Assembly: GCA_037447605.1 (NCBI GenBank)
Contig: CM074806.1
Span: forward strand, 4,833,287-4,897,286
Length of the DNA stretch: 64,000 bases
Direction of reading: 5' to 3'
DNA from: Zygnema circumcarinatum
Lineage: Eukaryota > Streptophyta > Zygnematophyceae > Zygnematales > Zygnemataceae
The number at the start of each line of letters is the position of its first letter. The first letter of the stretch is position 1. Below are positions 27,312-39,545 of the stretch, piece by piece. The notes beneath the pieces were generated by a model. It was not told the origin of the DNA. It saw only the letters and a list, made by a program, of their open reading frames with translations, and did no database searches. The position numbers and the translations under genes were made by a program.

Positions 27312-28320
27312 ATGGCGGAGAGGGAAGAGTGGCTATCGTACCTCCAGCAGAGCCCCAGCCCCATGGCGACGCCTGAGAGCGCGGCGGCCGCTCGGCGCGT
27401 CTTGCGGCGGCGGTCGTGGGCGTGCCCCGTGCCGCTGGAGAGGGCAGCGGGCAGCGGCGAGGCGGGGGAGGGCGCGTGGCGGGGCGGCGGCGAGGGCGAG
27501 GGCGAGGCCGCGCGCAGGGACGAGGGCGAGGGCGAGGGCGAGGGCGCGCGGGCGTGGGCGGACCCGCGCGCGGACGCGGGGGGCTACTTCGCGGCGGCGG
27601 CCGCCATGGACGACGAGCTGGAGGAGATCCACAAGCGCTCGCACGCGCCCGCCTCGCACGGCCACGTCCACGGCATGCGCCTCGCCAGCCGCGCGCGCCG
27701 CGTCTCCTGCGACACCTACGACTACGACGAGCTCGAGGCGGCGCGCATGCGGTACGCGCCTCCCGCCGCTCCTTGCTCTCCTCGGAGGGCATGAGAGCGC
27801 TTCCTCCTCGTGCAGGGTGAAGCTCTGCTCAGGATCTTGCCGAGGAAGGCGCTCTTGGATTCCCCTTTGCACCGCTTCTGGTTTTCTCAGAGATTGGACC
27901 CCTTTATATCTCTCCCGCTGCGATTCAGCGTGAGAGGATGAATTGCTCAGGGACAGGAGCTGGAGTCGGGACTGGCGTTGCAATTGATGTCTGCATGCAA
28001 CGCTCGTCTCCAAAGCGTGTGGTGGTTCGAGCCGGAATGAGTGGAGTTGTGAGTTGTGGCGGGGAAGGCGACGGCTGCCTGCCGGATTAGACCCCTGGGG
28101 AAACGAGATGGTTTCGCCGCAATCTGACGTTTTCCTGTGGTCTGTCGGAGCTTGCAGGATCAAGCAGGCGGCATGGGAGGTGGTGGACGCGCAGCAGAAG
28201 GTAGACATTGTGAAGATCAAGCCCACGCGGCAGCAGGAGACGGTGAAGAAGAAGGGCCTCTTTAAAAAGTGGCTGACGGCGCCATTGACATGGCGGCCCG
28301 TTGCCGCCAGCCGAGGATGA
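27312..28320 (+). CDS. Unrecognised protein, about 200 residues, two exons
   Basis: Exon 1 (27312-27751) and exon 2 (28158-28320) join across a GT-AG intron that splits an Arg codon, reading ELEAARMR then IKQAAWEVVDAQQ. I do not recognise a family. Visible features are: a start MAEREEWLSYLQQSPSP; an Arg-rich patch; a Glu/Gly run (GEGEGEGA) encoded by a GAGGGC-type coding microsatellite at about 27480-27550; a His-rich stretch (HGHVHGM); and a basic C-terminus (KKKGLFKKWLTAP). Exon 2 looks the more constrained part. There is no signal peptide or membrane span. A nuclear or cytosolic regulatory role would be a guess. Confidence 0.6.
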
Positions 28321-30457
28321 GCCCGCGGTCGATCTCCGTCGACGCAACACCGCTGGAAGGAGGCTCAGGCTGAGGCACCTTCTTAGAGGGGCGTGGAGAT
28401 TTGGGGGGGTGTACAGGCTGGGCTGGGCAGGCTGTCGAGGATGGTTCCCTCTTCCAAAATGTAGGAGATTGCGGCGGAGTGGGAGGTCTGTATCCGCCGT
28501 CGTGCGAGCAGGAAGAAATGGAAGGGGCGGGTGAAGAGGGCATCTCGACAGGCAGGCCCGTGTGGAGTATGGGGGGGGTGGGGGGAGCAATGCTTCGCAG
28601 CAGCAGTTCTTTAAGGCACATGGAACTAAGTTTTAGTTGCGTTAAGCGCGCAGGCTGAGCTGCCAGGGATATGCATAGTTAAGGAAAGTGTCACTGTAGG
28701 ATTAAGACAGATCAGAGATGATTCAACGCCGCACCTCTTGAGGTCACCTCGCCTGTTCTCTCTCGGGGCACATTGCGGCACGTTGGTGGAAGGAAAAGGG
28801 CTGCAGCTGGCAGGGGCTAGTCGTGGGAAGTACGGGACATCCCAGAAAACTCTCAGATATCGCATCGGTTTTATCAAAAGAGAGTTTCACTGAAGAATGC
28901 CTTGGAACAGCATGCGCTGGTTGCCATGGCAAACAAGACAATGAGGATGAGGGTGAGGGTGAATGAGAGCCTTTGCCGGCTACGGTCACATGAGAAGGAG
29001 ATGCCCAGAGATCTCATGTATTTTTGGCTGTGTCGGAGACCCCGTGGATGAGAGAAATGATGAATGTTTGGTGTGCGTAGAGCAGACTGCTGGCGAGGGG
29101 CTGAAGCCTGCGGACGAGCAGGCTGTCTGTCTGCACGCGAGTGAGTTGCAAGTCTGCTGAGCGCAGACCCTGTGATTAGGCGTCGCTAGCGGGAAGGAAG
29201 GCAGGTGAAAGAGGGCACTTGATGCTGTTCACAGCACTTGTCATATTCTTTTGGCCACTCGTTCTGAACGGTCGGCATTTGGGCAAACGGACAGTTCTGG
29301 TGGGTCATGTCATGGGCATGTGGTGATGCTGCTGCATGGTGATGCTGTGCCTCGTGTTCCTCGCGACTCGGCTGCTTCTTCGTTGGACAAACAAGCGCAG
29401 GACAGGCTCCAGGAGTGGCAGGCATGGGCTGCCCTTGGAGGGGGCGGCAGAACCCTGCCGGCGTCCTCCCTCGCGCTCGATGTGAAGATTCGTAGCCCTG
29501 CGCAGTGGAGAGGCGGCTGGGTCTGCCTCCCTGGCAGGCATGCGGCGGCGTATGCTGAGTCGACAGTGAGGGGAAGGCATGCGCGGCATAACAACAGTCA
29601 GCTTCAGGAGAGGTCCACCGGAACTGAGATTGAACGGCGAACTGAGATTGAACGGTGGACTGAGATTGAACGGTGAATTGAGATTGTAGTCAATGAACAG
29701 AGAGCTAAGGATAGCTGGAGCTGGTTCTCGTTCAACTCGCATGCAAATGCTGCGATTTGTAATAGTACGAGGTTGAAATCCAAAAGAAGGGACTTCTTAC
29801 ATGCAGTGTACATATGTTACTTTTTTCCATCATCTTCGTCATCATTATGCTGTCTGCTTGTGCCATTATGATCTTTGTCACCACAACAGCGGATAAGGCT
29901 GGCATCCAGATGTAACCATCACTGAGTAACCATCCGTCCATTGAAAAGGTATGAGGGAATGTACCTCAGAGATTGGCAGGCAATTTGCCGCAACCATTTC
30001 ATGAATAAAAACAATGGATAAAATCTGCAGAACGTGACAGGCGAAGCGACCAGCTTGTCGCTCTCGTTGCCTATCCACAGTGGGTTAATGCCGAGAGCTA
30101 GCCATCTGACAAGCTGCGGGTGGGTAGCCGGCCCATTTCCTATACAGCTGACTTCTTCCATTCAACGAATTGAATCAACTCGAAAGAATAACTAAGGAAA
30201 TGTTTATTGTGGTATGCTATGGGACCATCAATACCCGCTTTGTAGGCGCGTGCACATGCCGATTACAACTTTTCCATAGATGGTAACGCATTTGTTCTCT
30301 GCCATCTGGAGCAGAGAATAAGGGCGCACTTATTTCCTCCCTGTACAGAGTTCACTCTGGACAGCTACCAAGGTGGTGGTAGGGGAGAAAGCCGCACCAC
30401 GTCTACCACCCATGAGCCTTGCTGCACCGCAGAGTGCGCATTCGACTGAGATCGCAA
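28321..30457. other. Intergenic, no gene seen; small 18-bp tandem repeat
   Basis: No coding exon could be supported between the gene at 27312 and the 3' end of mevalonate kinase. At 29623-29686 an 18-bp unit (ACTGAGATTGAACGGYGR) is repeated three and a half times. It sits at the end of an open frame of about 140 codons (29251-29676) that I do not accept as a gene because nothing splices to it and its composition is unremarkable. Confidence 0.5.
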
Positions 30458-33408
30458 TCAGCCCCTTACATGCCTGAGGAGCACTCCTTCGCCTCCGATA
30501 GCAACTTCGAAGCTCACGCACCCAATCCTCCGGAGCTGCTCCTGCAACTCCGTAACCTCCTCAGCGCTCACATCTTGGTTACTGTCAAGGTCCACCTTGG
30601 AGGATAGAAGGAAAAGGGCAAGGCACATTCATGGATCCACACAAGTTTCCATGCAACGGCCAGCATTGGACTTAACATCCACATCCATGATTCTCCAACC
30701 TATTGCAATAATCAATTCCCATCAATTTCACCCTCAGTCAACTCGATCCTTCCACTTCACCAAAAGGTCGACCATAAACAACCAAAGGATTTGCGAGACA
30801 ATGGCCTAGACGCTTTGAAAAAGACATGAAGAATTCATGATAAGGAAGGTGAGGATACGTGCCGGCAGAAGCGTCAACACACAGCCTCCTCCCCCTGCAC
30901 CTGTAAGCTTTGATTGGAGGCTGTGCTCGGCTGTAATGCTGCAGATTGCAGACAGGGCAGGATGCCCAACACCTAAAGCGTCCAGCAAACCTTGATTCAT
31001 CTGTACAAGCTCTGCCAGCCTTCGTTCAACCTCCTCCGGCTGCGGACCAGTTCCAGTCCCACACCTCTCTGTTGATAAAGATTGTTCCCTTTCTGCCGCG
31101 AGAGTCTTCTCCTTTCCTGCAGGCTCTGCTATTGATGTCTTTCGTAGTAGATGCTCCTCGTCCTCTATTTTTTCCTCTCCCAATCTCGGCAAACTAGAAT
31201 GAACCGTGTTCCCTCCGTTTGGATCATCCACTGTTCTGCCAAGACAGCTTCGCTTCTCACTTTCACGCATAGCAGATTCCTTTCCTGCTGCAAATTCTAC
31301 AGAAGCCCCATCAGCTGTTCTCTGCGAAACCTCCATATGGCTAAATATTCTTCCATTAGCATCCTCACCATGTCCAGCAACACCAGTTTCCTCGGCGCCC
31401 TGCGCAGGACATAAAGGAACAGATGCTCCATTACACACGGCTGGGTCTTGCTGCGTGAGATTCCCAGCTTCGGCAGGTGCGATCTCTGGAACAGGGCCTT
31501 CCTCCGCTTCAGGGTTCTGTTGCAGGAGGCAAACAGCCTCAGAGGAGATCTCGTTTATTGCGGCAAAAGCTGCTGCCATTGCAGCTGGATGTTTCATTGC
31601 CCTCTCGCGCACTGCCTGAACAAGCGCGCGTGTATTTCGAGGCACTTGGCTGTTGGTTAGGAGCACTCGCAGGGGCTGTGCGCGGAGGCGAGTCATGGCG
31701 CCCCGCTGGAAACGTAGCATGCGCCCTGAACCCTTCTTACCCCATTGCTGGGGAGTGAGCAGAGTGGTTTCGCAGACAAAATGTTGACTTTCTACATCAG
31801 AGTTGTAGCCTCGCCACTGGCCACCCACGCCACGATGACGTGATTGAAGTTTGGCTGATTGAAGGCCTCTAGGTTTACTACGGGAAAGATAGTGTTAGGA
31901 TGGCCAATGCCATCCCAGTAGCAAGAATAAGAAAAAATAAATAAATAAATAGAAAAATTGGCTTACTCAAAAATCGAGATTTCTTTGACCCTTCCATCTT
32001 TGTGAACAAAAAAAACGTATATTTTTCACGCCGTTAGAATCGACAAGCATAAAAAAGTGACTTATGGCTGATGTAATGTACCATATGTGCTGACACTGTT
32101 ATCGACACCGGAGGGCTGTCCGTGTAGAATCCTCTCTCCCTCATAAGCCCACGAGTTGATAAGAGCGAGCTCGTCTTCCGCCGGTTTCATCCAGCCACTC
32201 GCGCTCTCTGTGTGCTCCCCGACACAGCTTTGAAAAGTTTCACTTTGAAAATCTTCTTCTTGGCTCGCCCTGCTGTGGTCATATACTTCATCTATACAAT
32301 TCTTTCCAGCATTTCCACCCCCCGGCCGGGCCCCTACGCTTTTCCCTGTGGCTGCAAGTAATGCAGCTGAAATAGCGACACAAAAAGCAGCAGACGAGCC
32401 AAGGCCCGCCCCAACAGGAAGCTCCGTGGTCACTGTGACGTTTGCTGGAGAGTTTCTGCAAGGGAAGCAGGGCTCAGAGCAGCTCCTTAGACTCACTAAG
32501 TTGAAACTAAAAATAAATCCTGCACTTGACCTGAAATCCAAAATGTCCCTCTGGGCTGCGGTAAGACCCCAATACAGCTTGATTAAAAAGCTCTAGACGC
32601 GGAGATAAGAGAAGAATAAGCTACGTCAGGTCGCCGCAACTCACGTGAGCAGGCGGCTGTAAAGGAAAAGAAAAGCCGTGACGCCTGCACCCAAGGAGGG
32701 CATGCATGAAGATGCCAGTTGGCACTCCGCCAACGAGCGCAATGCAGTGAGAAGCTTGTCTGAGCAAGGTCGGACTCCGTGTGCGCTCCCAATTAGTGAT
32801 GTTTCTCCTTCCTCCCGCAATGCTGTGTGCAGTTCAGAGAGTGGCCATTGACAGTGGACGCCGAGAGAGGCAATGTCGAGCGATACACATTCATCTCTCC
32901 TCTCTGCACAAAAGCTATTCCAACATGCTCAGGACCTGCTCGCATAAGAGAGGGCAGGAAGACGGAAGAGCATGAAAAAGGCCTCAGGTTAAGGCACCAA
33001 ATCTAGGATTCAAAAGATCTAAGCCTTCATGTCATGAAGTCGCCATGCTTCCTTAACAGCCTCGCTACGATAATCGACATAGAGGATGACGGATGCACGA
33101 GCATTCACTGCGCACTGCGTTACGCAAATTAACGCAACTGGTTTGTCAAGGCACCCTTATCTAGTAATTGTGACCCCCTTCTCTTCATTTTAAGGTTTTT
33201 CTGCCATCGAATGCATGTGCGGTCGACGGCTCGCACCTGCCCCTTCGCTCGTTCGACCGCGCAGCTGCACGCAGGCGGTGGTGCGGAGGTCGACGCTGGC
33301 GGCGAGAGCGGCGCTCCCGTGCACGACGGCGTGCTCGCCGAAGAGGATCACCTTTCCCGGCGCGGAAGCCTCCCACCCTCCGCCCCCGCCCGCCATGGCC
33401 ATGGCCAT
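30458..33408 (-). CDS. MVK: Mevalonate kinase with large internal insertions
   Basis: GHMP kinase that phosphorylates mevalonate in the cytosolic isoprenoid pathway. Five exons (33408-33237, 32903-32645, 32455-32082, 31725-30859, 30573-30458) join in phase to about 595 residues; plant enzymes have about 390. Motif 1 is [16 protein letters not shown], motif 2 is [15 protein letters not shown], and motif 3 is [37 protein letters not shown] and [16 protein letters not shown] are also family hallmarks, and the C-terminus reads [11 protein letters not shown]. Two insertions explain the length: about 45 residues after LLAATGKS, and about 160 charged, low-complexity residues before [14 protein letters not shown]. 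Both lie inside exons with no good splice signals at their edges. Three adjacent ATGs (33408, 33402, 33396) are possible starts; one at 33474 is also in frame. Confidence 0.9.
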
Positions 33409-33519
33409 GGCTGCCGTCCGAGGGAGGGAGGGAGGGAAAGACGGGGCCTTTCCTTTTCCCGCCCTCTGCAGCACCGCACCGCGCCGTACTGCTTGGACCG
33501 TACACAGCGCTAAAAATAG

Positions 33520-34544
33520 GGAGAATTCTACTGCACCCCCCTATTTTGGACTTTCGAACCCCCCTTTTGAAAATTTTGCCTGCCCGTTTTGGTTACCCCC
33601 CCTGTTTTGAATATTTCGGGAGGGAATCTTTTTCCCGCCCCTCCCGTCCCCTCCCCTCCGCTCCCCCTCCCCTCCGTTCCCTTCCCCTGCCCTGTCCTCC
33701 CCGGCCCTCCCCTCCCTCCCGCTCCCCTCCCCTCCCCTCCCTTACCCTCCCTTGCCCTGGCCTCCCTTGCCCTCCCCTCATTTTTCCACCCCCCCGTTTT
33801 CTCCTTGTCAACATTGTGCGACAAGAGAAAAGGGGATTTGCATTGATCTCAATATGGTGAAGCCATCATATTAACATGGACGAAGTCAACATGTGAACCA
33901 CAAAAAACTGGTCGCAAATGAACTAAGCACAAAATAAAAAAACTAAGAGCAAAAAACTAAACTAAACTAAGCTTCAGCGTAAAAACGCAGCCCTAAACGC
34001 AGGTGCAAAGGTCACCGATGTGGGGCAGCTGTTACTCTTTGTTTTCAGGTTAGGATTGTAGACCCCCTAATTAAGGCAAGATCTTAAGTTGTGGCCTGGT
34101 TGCTTGCAATTGGAACATTTTTTTCCCCTTACCGCACTCGAAATGGCTCTTGTCCCGGTTGATTGCCAAACTGCGCGCATTAGTATGTCGACCTCGTTTC
34201 TTCATAATCGGGTGGGGGTTTTGCAACTGCAATGGTTCGGCAGCCAAAAGTTCATCTACCTGAGATGCAAGGACCAACGCTACTGAAGAATCGTTTGCAA
34301 ACAGCCTACTTTTTAATGCCTTGATTGTCATTGCCCGTCGTAATAACGATGATCCAACTTGAGCGGGAGGGGAGGGCAAGGGAGGACAGGGCAGGGGAAG
34401 GGAAGGGAGGGGAGGGGACGGGAGGGGCGGGAAAAAGATTCCCTCCCGAAATATTCAAAACAGGGGAGATAAGCAAAACGGGCAGGCAAAATTTTCAAAA
34501 GGGGGATGCGAAAGCCAAAATAGGGGGATGCAGTAGAATTCTCC
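33520..34544. mobile_element. Deleted MULE with near-perfect 9-bp target duplication
   Basis: The outer ends are identical inverted repeats (GGAGAATTCTACTGCA), and inverted arms continue about 190-260 bases each (33520-33780 against 34357-34544), including a GGGAGGGGA-type tract. The flanks TAAAAATAG (33511-33519) and TAAAAATGG (34545-34553) match at 8 of 9 bases, the size made by Mutator-type transposases. On the minus strand at about 34085-34130 the interior encodes CSNCKQPGHNLRSC, a CCHC zinc knuckle, matching CKVCSQSGHNSRSY in the MULE at 50285-54765. It is therefore a deletion derivative of that kind of element. It sits 112 bases upstream of the mevalonate kinase start. Confidence 0.8.
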
Positions 34545-34553
34545 TAAAAATGG

Positions 34554-36268
34554 GTTAACAGTACGGGGATGTACGAATCGTACATTGATCGTACGACACA
34601 CGTTTGTGTGACATCAGCTTGACGTCTGAGCGTGGAGGTCGTGCTCCATGACAAGGTCATGACCCGAGTGACGAGCAGGTCATGACTACAGTTTACAAAC
34701 CAGGGCTAGTTTGAGAACAAAAATCAAATGGAGGTTGCGCTTTGCGACCTTGTTCCTCGTCCTCTCCCTCTCCCGCTTTCGTCCTTGTTCTCTCCTTGCC
34801 ACGCTATCTTTCCCTCTCTGCAATTCCGTTTGCATCTCCCACTCTCCCTCTTCCTCTCTCTCTCTCTCTCCCGTTCCCATCCTCTCCTTCTCCCACTCTC
34901 AGTCTAACCTCTCCCGTTAACTGTGATCTCCCGCTCCCCTTTCCCCCCTGTCGGTCAATGATTTTATGATTAGAGGCTATCTGTTTAAATAGCATTACAT
35001 TCAAGTTCATTTCTTGCTTTTTTTTTAATTTCAGGATAGCCTAGAACTGCACACTTTTGGGCTTTGATTAGTTTTACTAAGACGTTTATAGTTTATTGAA
35101 AAGCCTCGATGGTGGGAAAAATCAACAATCGCATTCATTTCCAAACGAACACTAGAAACAAAAAGATAAGTAAACCCCAACAATTGATGGAATTTGCGGA
35201 CATTGACAGGTAGTACGACGAATAGATAGTGCGACTCACGATGTAGAGAATAAGGAGTTCTTTTTTAATGATAACATGCATGTAAACCCATAAAAACATC
35301 CAATGGTCAACAAAAGGTCGTGACCGGATCATGGGAGGTGATGGATGGGGCATGGTCATAGGTCATGACCCAAGTCATGGCTTAATTATCCATGACCTAC
35401 ACCCTCCTCCAGCACGACACGCTTCATTTGTTCTTCTGCTATTGCAGAAGCAGAAGGGAGGCCTTGCGGCGTGTGGAGGCTTGTTGAGTGCGGAGCACAA
35501 TAATGCGCAAAACATGGATCACTTCATCGCATGCTCGGGACAACATCGATTTCTGATTGGCTGAAGCTGTTCCGTTCCAGCCAGCTCGCCAGCAGACCAG
35601 CGGCTCCCGACTCTGACTGCCCCTCGTGGGCGCGCCGGCACTAGACAGCGCAGCGATCCAATACCTGAAATTACATTACACGCCGCCTGCTCTGTGGGCC
35701 CAGCACAGGGGTCAGCTAAAGGCTGCATTCCTCATTAATTTTAAAACATAAAATTGGCCCTTCGCTTCACTTTGCAAGCCTCTGCCTGCGCGAGTCGTGC
35801 AGGCATTTCCAGAAGTGGACTTCCGCAGTACGACTAATTCTCTCTGCTCCAAGTCAATTGGACTCTTCCCTTTGAAACCACTCCATCTGCACGCGAATTA
35901 TGGGAGGGACGGTGTCAGCATTTTCAGAAGGAACAGCAAGCACTTATCCTTATTCATAATCAGATGCATATATATCCACCACAAACGTCTCAACTCCATG
36001 TTCTTCATCCAAAGGAGCCAACTCCACTCATTCGCACGTATGCGTAGAGGACAAAATTCTTTAAGAATCAGGGCCGCCTCTTCCATCAACCACGGGGATA
36101 AAAGCAACTGATTCTTGAGGGCCGCCCAGACTTGTTCTGTAAGGTGCCTCGAGAAAGGACAACCAAATTTGCAAGCAAACAGAAGGAATTTGCAAGTCGG
36201 TAAATGAAGATGCAGACGAGTAGAGCCGTGGCCTGCGAAGTATGAAAGGTCGGAGCATGAGACCCCAC
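34554..36268. other. Intergenic, no gene seen; GTAC and GGTCATGACC motifs
   Basis: 34560-34600 has four GTAC cores in 40 bases. The palindrome GGTCATGACC, or near copies, recurs at about 34640-34685 and 35315-35395. A CT-rich tract spans 34745-34945. 35650-36268 may carry the end of the RPH1-like gene: a good acceptor (TAATTTCAG, minus strand, near 35668) is followed by seven codons and a stop that would be in phase. Confidence 0.4.
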
Positions 36269-37695
36269 CTTCCATGCATACATGGCGAAAAACGCCAAAG
36301 CATCCGCTGTCCAGACGGCCGCAAAGGACCGCCAGACAAGAGGCAGAGTGACATTGATGAGGGGAACCACAATAAAAAGATAATTTAGGGCGTCCTTCTC
36401 TTTTGACGAGCAGTCACGGGCACGCAGAGAAGGAATGGCTGCACAGAGGAAAAGCGAGAGCGTGAGGCGAGACAGTACTACTCTAAAAAAGGCATCATCT
36501 TTCCAAAGTAGAATAAGGAAATATAACCAGGTAGCAGCGAGACTTACTGAACATCCAGATAGACCACATGCCCATGAGGCGCCAAATATCAGGCTCGTTT
36601 GATGGAAAAACCAAGTTGTAGGAAAGAACTCCCCCCAAGGCCATTGATATGTAGGCCTGCCATTCGAACACCGAGAAAAGCAGAGACCCCGGAACTGCAG
36701 GGTTCTTTTGTCTCGTTGACGACCGTGGCGCGAAGGTGCTCGCTGTGCTGCGAACTGCCTGCAGATAAGATTGAGCGAAATGGAGCATTGGGTGAGAGCT
36801 TCTTTGCTTTTTTCCTCGTCCCACTTGAGAAGAAACTGCCGCAAGCAATTGTTTAATCATCATCAACTGCACCACAAGGTGCCTATTTTCCAACAACTTT
36901 TTTCTGAAGATTTGTCTTTGGGCTGATTGTCAGATCTTCAATGCACTCTCACTGCTCCATATTTCTTTGTCAGTTTTTCGCAAACTTTTTCCCGTCTAAA
37001 TTAGAGGTAAAAGTAACGGCTACGCAAATAAATTTTCTGTAGCAAATGGCACCTAAACTCTGAAATGACCTTGCAAGAACACACCTAGGCAGCCCAAACC
37101 TTTGCTGCCACTCATCACAGCATTCCCCTAATAGCCTCGTCTGCTAAATCATGCATAAAGTTTCCGAGTAAGCACTTGGGCCCTTCCGCATAACCTTTAA
37201 AAAGCTGAACTGTTCATTTCCATTCCTCTTATTTAAAATTCTAAAACAACTGAATGATATACGCAGATGTAATGTGTTGCAGGTGACGCCCGTCACAGAA
37301 ACCTAAATTCCTCGAAAATGGTGGGCACACACCGAACTCTGAAGTCACAAAAAACGGAGAGCGCATACTTTTGAGAGCTTTCGACTGATTTCGTCGCTGT
37401 CCTCCGTTTGCACCGCCTGCTCGCCCTCCTGAAGCTGCGACGCGCTGCTTCCTGCTGCCGCCTCGTCCTCCGAAGACAGCACGGCCTCCGAGTCCCTTTT
37501 CTGAGCGCGCACGAGCACCAAGCTGGCTGCTCTGCGCTGCTCCTGTTGCCCGGCAAGAGTCCCAATCTTAATTCTGCGAAATGCGGGGAGAGAGGTACCA
37601 CAACTGGGTCCCGCGGAGAGAGAGCACGCTCTCCGAACGTGCAAGGAAGAGTCCAGAGGAAGGGTCGCCATGGCCGTGGGCAGTGCGGCAGCCAT
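36269..37695 (-). CDS. RPH1: RESISTANCE TO PHYTOPHTHORA 1-like plastid membrane protein (3' end unresolved)
   Basis: Exons 37695-37369, 36758-36548 and 36438-36269 join in phase. The core FEWQAYISMALGGVLSYNL, FPSNEPDIWRLMGMWSIWMF, TIPSLRARDCSSKEKDALNY and AFFAMYAWK matches the conserved plant protein RPH1, a predicted chloroplast membrane protein implicated in immunity to Phytophthora in Arabidopsis and potato. The N-terminal exon is Ala/Ser/Arg-rich, consistent with a transit peptide, and then has an acidic Glu/Asp linker. Three or four hydrophobic segments are visible in the core. After AYAWK the frame must end or splice; the best terminal exon is near 35668, but I could not confirm it, so the low coordinate is the end of the last certain exon. 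In-frame ATGs at 37779 and 37671 are alternative starts. Confidence 0.75.
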
Positions 37696-38328
37696 GAATG
37701 CTGCTGCAGGCAGAGGACCTTGTTCCGCGCCACGTGGCGCGCTGTGGCCCTGGGCGAAAGCCGGGGCTTTAGCGGCCACTTTTTATGCCAGCACGCCGTT
37801 GAACGGAACCGTGACGGAACTGTGAGCACAGCAAGGCGACACGGAGGCTGGGCAGCGTCAAAACGTTTTGCAGAAGATCGAGGGCTCGGAGGGAGGTGGC
37901 AGCGGAGAAGCGGCTGGCGATGGACGGCGCAGATCGGCCAGGCACGCCTACCCGCCTGCCCGCGGGCAGGGCCGCTCGGCCAATGGGAGGCGGTGGGGCC
38001 TGCGTGACGGCCACGCAGCAACGCGGGGGATGCGGCACGTGGCCGAGGGCGGGCTGATGGCGGGTGAGGGCTGTGAGGGGGAAACATGGAGGGACAGAGA
38101 GAGACCGAGCGGGCACTGGACTGCACTGGATTTCCATGTTATCGCTAACTTTAAAAAGACAAAATTGGAGACTCGACGGCGGCAATGTCCTACACGGCCC
38201 TCTGCCAATCTCTTCTTCTTCCCTCCGCCCGGATCGAAAACAGAACTGGTTGCGGCTCGCAACATTATTGCATGCTCTGACTCGCAGCTGCAATTGCCCG
38301 CCTGCTGCGAGCGCTCTTGCGCCCCCAC

Positions 38329-39545
38329 TCAAGGCACGTACACGTGCGTCCATTCGGGCACGGCGTGCCACTTCTGCAGCCACTCGAAGGTGGCCGGGTA
38401 AGCGCGGTGGAAGTGGGTCTGCCCCATTTGCACGGACGCGCTCGTGAGGAGCACCGCCAGAAGCATCTCCGCAATGCTGCTCCCGCCGGGCTCTCCCAGC
38501 TGCCGCCCTGCAATGCACAGATTCCATAGATCAGGAGGAGCACTTGCAGCAACACCATGGCTAACCGTCCTTTCCAGCATGACTGGGACAGGTCTCAGCT
38601 TCAAGTTGGCATGGTGATCCATGGCACAAGCAGCACTCAAGTTTGAGCAGCATGCCTCTCATGCTTCTCACACAGTCCTTGTTTGAATTGACTGGACGAT
38701 AGGTGAAATGGCGAAAGCGATGAGACACACGTAGATGAGGTACCACCACAATAGACAGGAAAGATTGAAAACGGGAGGACAAAGGTAAGACCTCTCTTAT
38801 TGGCAAACACAACTCACGCCGCTAACTACATAGGCACGGTTGGACTGGCCATGCACGCATAGGAAAACCTCTCTAGCAGAAGAACATGGAACACAGGAAT
38901 GGTCAAGGGATGTGTATGTATACCGCTGTGAATCCAGCGTTCGACTGTGGGCAGACACAGTGCAAGGTCCTCCTGCTGCGAACCGCTCTCCGCTCGCAGC
39001 AATGCCGGCTGCAGCACTGCTGTGGCCCAATCCAGCAGCTCGTCGCACTGCGCGCGTTCCTCTGCATGCAAACACATCGCAGGAATCACTCGCATTTGCG
39101 ATCACATTTCCACAGATTGGAGTAGTCATGTGAACAAATCCAACACAGCTGCAGATCGAAAAAGCACAAAAGAAGCGTCAGGCTTCCCTACTTACTGGCT
39201 GCTGATGTGGGTGGATAAAGTTGAGGTTTGCCAGAGGATTCGCCTAAATATCTGAGGACGGTAGCAGGGCCGGACAAAACGGCTGCCCCATCGGAAAGCA
39301 CTACCGACGAGCCTTCTCCTGAAACACGCCACAAGACCTGCATGTCAGAAACTTCGTTCAGCGGTTGCGAAAGGTAATGTGGGCTCCGCATTATGAATCC
39401 CTTTAGTGAAACAACGCATACCTGCAGCCGCAGCGACACCTTCAGGTACAACAGAATCCAACGGAAGGACGTCCACGCGAGCCTTTGCAAGCGCAAGGTA
39501 AAGTCGCAGCACTCGAGCTCCAAGGTGACCATCACGAAGGTATAG
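38329..39545 (-). other. GST-like domain encoded by the last four LeuRS exons
   Basis: Residues about 1100-1286 of the LeuRS model. A thioredoxin-fold-like start reads [20 protein letters not shown] with a [11 protein letters not shown] strand. The [19 protein letters not shown] segment corresponds to the GST region that selects the gamma-glutamyl end and begins helix 3. Next come an all-helical half ([19 protein letters not shown]), a [19 protein letters not shown] segment resembling the GST_C 'tlADi' helix, and [17 protein letters not shown], a typical GST_C end. Such domains are known at the ends of MetRS, ValRS, CysRS, GluRS, EF1B and AIMP proteins, where they dock synthetases together. 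The assignment is by pattern only. Confidence 0.65.

Noticed and set aside
26542-27792. 416-codon minus-strand frame opposite the gene at 27312
   Set aside because: Arg/Pro/Ser-rich low-complexity translation from very GC-rich DNA; it runs antisense through the spliced plus-strand gene and a promoter region and has no domain.
29251-29676. 141-codon plus-strand frame ending in TEIER-type repeats
   Set aside because: No convincing splice partner, start context or similarity; the repeat part is a short 18-bp tandem array.
36086-36268. Read-through of the RPH1-like frame after AYAWK
   Set aside because: The frame stays open for about 60 codons, but a good GT donor sits right after AYAWK and the family is thought to end close by, so the extension was not annotated.
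38329-39545. GST-like exons as a separate gene downstream of LeuRS
   Set aside because: No in-frame start codon with good context at the first GST-like exon, no stop after the LeuRS C-terminal exon, and intron phases match straight through. Kept as a fusion, with the separate-gene reading noted as testable.
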